In this document: positions 57,701 to 64,000 of the stretch, in pieces
Layout of the letters: each line of letters starts with the position of its first letter
How positions within the stretch are numbered: the first letter of the stretch is position 1
Assembly (NCBI GenBank): GCA_002197995.1
Contig: NGZR01000002.1
Coordinates: forward strand, 1,798,001 to 1,862,000
Source: Gaeumannomyces sp. JS-464
Lineage: Eukaryota; Ascomycota; Sordariomycetes; Magnaporthales; Magnaporthaceae
DNA: 64,000 bases
Direction of reading: 5' to 3'
Translations under genes and position numbers: made by a program
Notes under the pieces: model-generated
What the model was told of the DNA's origin: nothing
What the model saw: the letters and a program-made list of their open reading frames with translations, nothing else
Database searches by the model: none

Positions 57701-60700
57701 GGATGTGGCGGCTCTCTGCGAGGATGTCGACGAGTCCATGATAGAGGACATTTACCCCTGCACACCACTCCAAGAGGGCCTCATGGCGCTTTCGGCCAAG
57801 TTCCAGGACTCATACGTCGCCCAGCGTGTCTTGCAGATCGGCGATGCCGCAGAGGCCAAGCGCCTGCGGGACGCGTTCGAGTCCGCGTGCCAGGGCTGCG
57901 CGATTCTGCGGACCCGCATCGTGCAGGTCCCTGGCCACGGTCTGCAGCAGGTCGTCATCAGAGAACCCTCGATCCGGTGGCGCTCTGGCAGAACAGTCGA
58001 GGCATACCTTGAAGCGGACCGCGGCGAGCAGATGGACCTAGGCAAGCCACTTGTCCGCTACGGGTTGGTGCATCACGACGACGGCACAATTGCCTTTATA
58101 CTTACCATGCATCATGCCCTATACGACGGCTGGTCGATGCCCCTCGTCATTGACAGGGTCAACCGCGCGTATGACGGCAAGCAGACCGAGCGGCCCGCGG
58201 AGTTCAAGCACTTCATCAAATTCCTTGCCAGGATCGACAGAGAGGCGTGCGAGGCGTACTGGCGCCAGCGGTTGGACAGCGCAACGGGGCTGCAGTTCCC
58301 GCCGCTGCCCCACGAGGGCTACACGACGCAGGCAGACTCGCTCCTAGAGCTTCATATCCCTGTTCCGGCGCGCGACAATTCTCACTCGACCATGTCATCC
58401 TTGACCGCAGCAATTACTATGGCGACCATAGTCCGGGGCGCCTGGGCCCTTGTGGCCTCGCAGTACGCCGGGGCGCCGACGACGTCGTCTTCGGGGAGAC
58501 GCTGACCGGACGCAACGCGCCCGTCGCAGGTGCCGACCTTATTGAGGGCCCAATGATCACCACGGTGCCCGTCCGCGTCCGCATCGACAAAAACGCCACC
58601 GCCGCCGAGTACCTCGCCGCGGTCCAGGACGAAGGGGTGCGGCAGATGGAGTACGAGCACACAGGCCTGCAGCACATCCGCAGGGTCAGTCCGGACGCGC
58701 TCGAGGCGTGCGAGCTGCGGACGGGCCTGGTGCTGCACCCAGCCGCCGGGGAGGAGTCTACAACTGGATCGTCGCAGTACCCCGCCGACAGGCTAGTGCC
58801 AGCAAACGACGCCGAGGCGGCGCGTGAGGCGCTCAAGTTCAACACGTACGCTCTCATGCTGGTCTGCTCACTCGCCGCCGATGGGTTCCTCGTTATGGCT
58901 AGCTTCGACTCGAACACTGTGGACAAGGGCACGATGGAGCGTGTGCTGCAGCGGCTGGATCGCTGCACCGCAGAGCTATGCCGTGGACTTGAGAATGGGA
59001 TGAAGGTTACTGAGGTCTTGACATCCGCCGGCTTCGGCAACGTCGACGATGAGTTTGATGAGCTGGTGAGATTAAGCAAGAACAACACAGACGGCTTAGG
59101 TTTCGACAGATCGGAGCACATTTGGCTGGTCGACCCGCAGGACAGCCAGCGCCTCGTTCCAAGAGGTGCGGTGGGTGAGATTCTTGTCGACAGCTCTGTT
59201 CAGCTGAGCCTGCCATCGGCCCAAATTCCGGCCTGGTATACGAAAATCAGGATGGTGCAGCCCGAGAGACCGGTGTGCTTGCACACTACAGGGCAGCTTG
59301 CCCGATATGATGGCGAGGGCAGGTTGGTTGTTCTTGGTCACAAGGAGAACAGGACTCCATCCTCTACGGGGAAACCAGGCAGCAACAAGGCCACCGAGGA
59401 GCAATCCAGCAGCACCACGCCAACGACCCTTTCGCCGAAGGAAGCCAATATCCGTGAACTGTGGGCCCGCATCCTGCACATGGATGCGGCAAGCATCGCG
59501 CGGGAGGACAACTTCTTTCGCCTCGGCGGCGACTCGATCGGGGCCATGAAACTGGTGTCGGAAGCCCGTCCGGCAGGTCTCAAGCTCACGGTGGCCCAGA
59601 TATTCAAGACCAAGACCCTTGCAGCCATGGCCGAGAGCGCTGAAGAGCTGCCGACATCCGTAGCCTCGGATCGGGGTCCAAGAAAGGGCTCAGGAGCTGC
59701 GAACCTTGCCCCATACCCTTTTCTCTCCTAGAAGTGTCCAACGTCAGCGAATTTCTCGAGCGGCAGATCCACCCCCGCCTTGCGAACAGGCACTGGAAGA
59801 TTGGCGACGCGCTTCCGACGCGCCCACTGCAGGCGATTGCAGTCAAAGGAAGCACCGACAAGCCGCGCTTCTCTATTCGGTATGAGGCTCTGTACTTCGA
59901 CGACAACACGAGACTAGACAAGGCCCGCTTGGTCCGAAGCTGCCAGGAGCTGGTCCGCCGCAACGAGATCCTGCGCACCGTCTTTGTCCGTGACGAGCAG
60001 GGAGCTTGCTATGGCGTGGTCTTGGAGAACCTTATTGCTGAGGTTGAAGAGCATGTTCTTCCCCAAGACTGTTCTGATGTCCAGGCGTTTGTGCACGAGC
60101 TCTCTAATGGCGACATTGAAGGAAACATTCCCGAAGGTTCCGCTTTTGTCAAGTTCTTCCTCGTCGAGATGGGATCTGATGTCGCCTCACGCGGGGCATT
60201 GGTGATGCGCATCTCGCACGCGCAGTACGACGAGATCTGCCTCCCGCTGCTCCTCCGCCAGCTCGCCGCGCTGTACAAGGACGACGAGGCACACGCGGTC
60301 GCCCCCGGTGCCGTTTTCGAGCTTTGTGCACCACACCCTGCGCGTAGCCAACCCGGCCAGCGCCAGCTACTGGGCCGACCTCCTCGCCGGCTCTCCACCC
60401 CCGACCATCCTGCGCCCGGGGCGGGCCGACGTGCCCGAGTCAGGACGCGCCCACTTCGCGGTGGAGCGCACGGCCGACATCTCGACTGTCGCGACCACGT
60501 CGCCGGGTATCACGCTCGCGACGTTCCCGACCGCGGCGTGGGCGCTCTGCCTCGCGCGCCGGACCAAGCGACATGACGTCCTCTTCGGCGAGGTCGTCTC
60601 GGGCCGGAGCGGCGGCGGGGGCGGCGACGCAGGGTTCCCCTGCGCGGACCTGGTGGCGGGCCCTTGCTGGCAGTACGTGCCGTTCCGGGTGCGATTCTCG

Positions 60701-61116
60701 CGCGACGCGACGCCGACGGGCACGGCGCTGCTGGAGCTCGTGCAGGCGCAGCACGCGGCCGGCTCGGCGCACGAGGGGATGGCGCTGCCCGAGATCGTGG
60801 CGGCCGCGGCGCCGTCGTGGCCGGAGGGTGAGGCGGACTGGTTCGACACGGTCGTGCACCAGGACGTGGAGCACGTCGAGGACCTCGGGTTTGGAGGCGG
60901 AGGGCTGGGCGCCAGGACAGAGACCATCTACCCGCACCAGGAGCCGCTGCAGGAGTGGAAGGTGCAGGCGTTTGTGGCTGATGGGGGAGGAAGTTGACGA
61001 TGGAGATTGTGACGTTTGAGGCTTGGCGAGAGGAGGTGGTGCAGCTGCTGGATGAGCTGATGGGGTGTCTCGACGAGCTGGTGTCTAGGCCTGCCGATCC
61101 TCTTGTGGTTTCTTGA
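54785..61116 (+). CDS. NPS6: Extracellular siderophore synthetase (NRPS, NPS6/SidD type), frame-shifted in this sequence
   Basis: Nonribosomal peptide synthetase of about 2,110 codons, the family length; relatives join and cyclise N5-acyl-N5-hydroxyornithine units into fusarinine- or coprogen-type siderophores. Order: N-terminal extension; A domain about 55690-57330 ([68 protein letters not shown]); T with [11 protein letters not shown] near 57500; C with [11 protein letters not shown] near 58110; degenerate A stub 59080-59350 without A1-A5; T with [11 protein letters not shown] near 59530; terminal C with SHAQYDEI near 60215 in place of HHxxxDG. This A-T-C-dA-T-C layout is that of NPS6/SidD. 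The frame shifts near 55456, 55915, 56752, 57135, 57670, 58500, 59730, 60310 and 60990; eight of nine equal one lost base. The ATG at 54785 gives the longest frame into the conserved start. Stop 61114-61116. Confidence 0.87.
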
Positions 61117-61465
61117 GCATGAGGCTGGGAGTGGCTGTTATTGGGGCGTACGACACGTTTGGCTATGGTCTTGGTCTTGTGGAAATTTAGCCGCAATCAT
61201 TTTTCGGGTGCCTTTTACTTCTCTTGGCAACCCCTCGATGCTTTCCTCCAGCCGCACGTAGTGTAACATAACCTCAGGCGATGCGCATGCGGGCGTCTCG
61301 TCGCCAATCACTGCCTCGACTGCTTGCTGGCACTGATTTGCCCAAGGGAAATGCGAGAACTCCCCTGAAGTTGCTCTCTTTCTTTTCTGCACATTCTGTC
61401 GAGCCCTCTTCCCCTCCCTTTTGCCTCCTGCCTTCCATTCCCTGCCGTCCTGCCCCACAGTAAAC
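61117..61465. terminator. Convergent 3' region between NRPS and HET gene
   Basis: 349 bp holding both 3' UTRs. I see no clear poly(A) signal, so the label rests on position only. Confidence 0.3.
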
Positions 61466-63465
61466 TTAGACAATCTCGATCTCTGTTGCGTCATAATTAA
61501 TCCAGTTCAGAATCGCTTCCCTCCTCGACGAGAAATTTTCAAGTAGCATCGCGCTCCTCCACGCCACCCTACCCCTTTTGAAAAGCATTGGCATATACCA
61601 ACTTTGAACCTCTGGGAAATTATACTCAGTCCAGCCGACACGCCTGTACTTACCTGCAACACTTTCCGTGACGCCGCTGTGGCTGACCTTGGTCTCCCCG
61701 ATCGGTTCCAATATGATGGAGCTGAATCGAGGCCCTCCATATGTGGATTGCGCCCCTCCGATCGGAAGGAGGGTGTAATCACGCTGCCCTCTATCCTCTT
61801 CATTCCCATCCCCGCCATCCTGGGTTTCATCCCAGCGCACCATCAGATCCTTGTTGTACTCTCGCCCGGGCGAAACGGGCAGACGCTTGTGATGCAGCGT
61901 TCCCTTCACCCTGAGAGTACCTTGCGCAATGTCTCCGTAGCGGCTCATCCCCGGCGCCGGCACAATCGAGACGTCTAGAACCTCGACGAGCGGGATGTTG
62001 TACGTCTCCATCATCAGCGCCGCAAACTCGACACCAGACCCGACCGAAGCCCACTCCAGGTCGGCGCCGGAGGGCGCTTATCCCTGCCTTCAGCGCTGAA
62101 GCAGTGCCAGTTCAACCCCCTGACAAAGTCTCCACGCCACAGCCCCGCGAGATACTCGGACTTCATTATGGGCTCCACCGCGCGCGCGACCGAGGACAGG
62201 GCTACCAGCCGGTCCTTTGGGTGCGTGAAGCCGGCCCACGAGTACTGCTTGACGAAGTGGAACCACTCGACGGGGCAGAGGTGGAGCGTCCGCCGCGAGC
62301 GCGCCACGCTCAGCATGGACTCCTTGCGCCGGCAGGAGCCGACGCCCAGATCGGCCTCGAGCTCGCCGACGTGGTCGAGCGCCTCGGCCGCGCCACACTC
62401 CCAGAAGACGCCGTTCTCGGTGAAGTGCAGGAGGCGCGGGGAGAGCGCGCGCTCCTGCATCACCCAGCCGCGGCTGTTGAGGGCGGACGACGAAACGCTC
62501 TGGAAAAAGGAGGGGATGGCCGGCAGGACGTGGACCTGGTCGTTGACCGTGCCACCGTCGCCGTCCTCCTCCCCGATAGTCCTGGGGACGGCGCAGGTCT
62601 TGGCGGCGCACACTCAGCCTCCGGTGCGAGCCAGAAAGCCCTCGTGGGCGTGGCGGGCACACGTTGCGGCGATTGTGCAAAGGGAGTTCTGGTACACAGA
62701 CCCCATCCGGGGCCCCTCGGAGAGCCAGTCCGCGTCGTCCTCGGCGGTCGGCTGGACGATGCAGAGAGCGTCGACCCAGAGGAAGCGGCAGCCCAGTGCG
62801 CGGACGAAGGCGAAGGCATCCGTGACCATCTGCGGCATGGTGTCGACCGGCAGATCTACAAGCGTCTGGAAGGGCCCTCGAAGGGCGTAACCAGGATCTG
62901 TGTCCCCCCATCGGTAGCTGAGGGTGAAGTACTCTCGGAGAGTGTCGATAGAGGCCAGCCCTTCCGCTAGCCAGTCTTTGCAGTCGATGATCCTCACGGC
63001 TTCCGTCTCGGACAAATCGATTAGCCGTCTCGGGAGACCTGGCGGAGCGTCTCCTCGCGCGTCGTCATCTAGTAGTGGAACGGTGCCGCAGCAGGTCCGT
63101 CGATGCTGCGACAAGCATCGATTTAGCCATTCCCGCGCGCGTTCGATGTACCTATAGTTGTATCCGTCAGTTTCATGTTCGAGGCCGCCATGTAGCTCTT
63201 TGATTCGCAAATTCAGAGCACCGTGGAAAGCCGGCGATGTCAGCTGGATCTGGTCGGTAATGTTTAGTTTTATCTCGCCGGGGGTCTCGTCGAGGGTCTC
63301 GTGCGTGCACCAGGTGCGGAGGTATTGACGGCAGAGCGCGCAGAAATCACAGTTTGCCGACTGTGCGACAAGGTGCTCATACGAAATCCAGGTTCGAGCA
63401 GTATGCACGAATCCTTCGCGCTTTTTTAAATGGATTCCTTCGGTGCAGGCGGAACACCAAGGCAT
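61466..63465 (-). pseudogene. HET-domain protein (heterokaryon incompatibility type)
   Basis: HET domains trigger cell death when unlike strains fuse. Start at 63465 (MPWCSACTEG). A Cys-rich head (CDFCALCRQYL) comes first. The HET core begins near 62940 with FTLSYRWGDTDPGY, then FLWVDALCIVQ near 62780 and MGSVYQNSLCTIAAT near 62700. RGWVMQERALSPRLLHF near 62450 and AGLWRGDF near 62140 are the usual C-terminal blocks. An in-frame TGA interrupts at 62614-62616, between FLARTGG and VCAAKTC, and one base is lost near 62040. The C-terminal 180 codons run open to 61466. Total is about 665 codons, normal for the family. Either a recent pseudogene or base errors; an unusual intron over the TGA is not excluded. 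Confidence 0.83.
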
Positions 63466-64000
63466 GGTGAAGGGATCGCGGATTGAGGCCGCGGTTGGCG
63501 AAGGAATGTGGCGAGCACAAAACTTGCGGAAGCTAAGGCTTTAAGGAAATTTTCAAAATGCAGGTCACCGGTTCGGCGCGATTGGACTGCCATTTGCAAG
63601 TGATCCCCTACCTAAATATATGTATGCACCTGCGCAGGTCAACATGAGTCCAAGTCTTCCGATCGTGTGTGCCTTGGGCGTTTTGTAAGGCGGAAACGTA
63701 TTTCCGGTTCATGTGGTTTTGATTGTTGTTGTTTGATTGATCAAGTCTGTGCATTTGCCCCACTACCTAGTGCATTGTCCTTCTCCACCGCCTCAAAATG
63801 TACCTAGGCTCGTAGGTTTAGCCACTGAGGCTAGCACTAGTCGCTCATGCTGGGGCCTGAGGTCCGAATCCTCCTATCCTTTCAGGCTCGACCCCAAATC
63901 ATGCCCAGCCGCTGGAAGAAGCTGAACAAAGAGCCTTCAGGGACGAATCCGGCATACGTTGACTGCCACCAGGATGCGAATGTATCTGCAGATCCGTCAG
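63466..64000. other. 5' flank of the HET gene to window end
   Basis: 535 bp without a recognisable gene. A stretch at 63838-63880 vaguely resembles a tRNA T-arm but does not fold into a tRNA. Presumably it holds the HET promoter. Confidence 0.35.

Noticed and set aside
54785..61116. NRPS as a dead gene
   Set aside because: All core motifs and the full length are kept, and eight of nine shifts equal one lost base; sequencing error is at least as likely, so it is listed as a CDS with the breaks stated.
62104..62970. 288-codon plus-strand frame opposite the HET gene
   Set aside because: Shadow of the HET coding strand; no recognisable domain.

Overview
The window is nuclear DNA of a filamentous ascomycete (Pezizomycotina, probably a Sordariomycete; I cannot fix the order). 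The evidence is short 65-134 bp introns with CTAAC/CTGAC branch sites, NACHT-ankyrin and HET-domain genes, a NPS6/SidD-type siderophore synthetase, and long A+T-rich blocks of transposons mutated almost only by C-to-T/G-to-A, the mark of repeat-induced point mutation (RIP). No RNA gene, CRISPR array or origin was found.

Layout. (1) 25-1576: first half of a NACHT-ankyrin (STAND/NLR-like) gene with a damaged P-loop. (2) 1577-45522: about 44 kb bounded by two inverted copies of one Fot1-like element. The left copy (1577-4497) is little mutated and carries a second small element; the right copy is a 340-bp RIP-mutated fragment. Between them lie a Ty3/Gypsy chromovirus, at least eight copies or fragments of another Pogo/Fot1-like family (here the 'ACGTGG' family) with TA target duplications, two solo Copia LTRs, a Copia element, and a 6.2-kb Tad1-like LINE inserted into it. 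Target duplications order many of these insertions. Inside the block is a GC-normal island (about 15.7-19.9 kb) with an intact chromate-transporter gene and a frame-shifted histidine phosphatase gene. (3) 45525-46406: ankyrin half of the gene begun at 25. Removing 1577-45524 restores one open frame across a TA. (4) 46824-47849: tyrosinase pseudogene. (5) 48020-61116: siderophore locus, a full-length ABCB exporter (minus strand) divergent from an NPS6/SidD-like NRPS with domains A-T-C-dA-T-C. Their 2.46-kb shared promoter holds three perfect ATCWGATAA sites, the motif of the iron-responsive GATA repressor SreA. (6) 61466-63465: HET-domain gene, convergent with the NRPS.

How they fit together. 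The NRPS would assemble a hydroxamate siderophore, the ABC pump would move it or related molecules, and both would be derepressed in low iron. The NACHT-ankyrin and HET genes belong to the non-self recognition/cell-death repertoire. The chromate transporter and phosphatase are either host genes stranded between transposons by rearrangement or cargo of a composite element.

Caveat: nearly every host gene contains single-base frameshifts, mostly apparent 1-base deletions. This looks partly like assembly or homopolymer error, so 'pseudogene' means that the reading frame is broken in this sequence.
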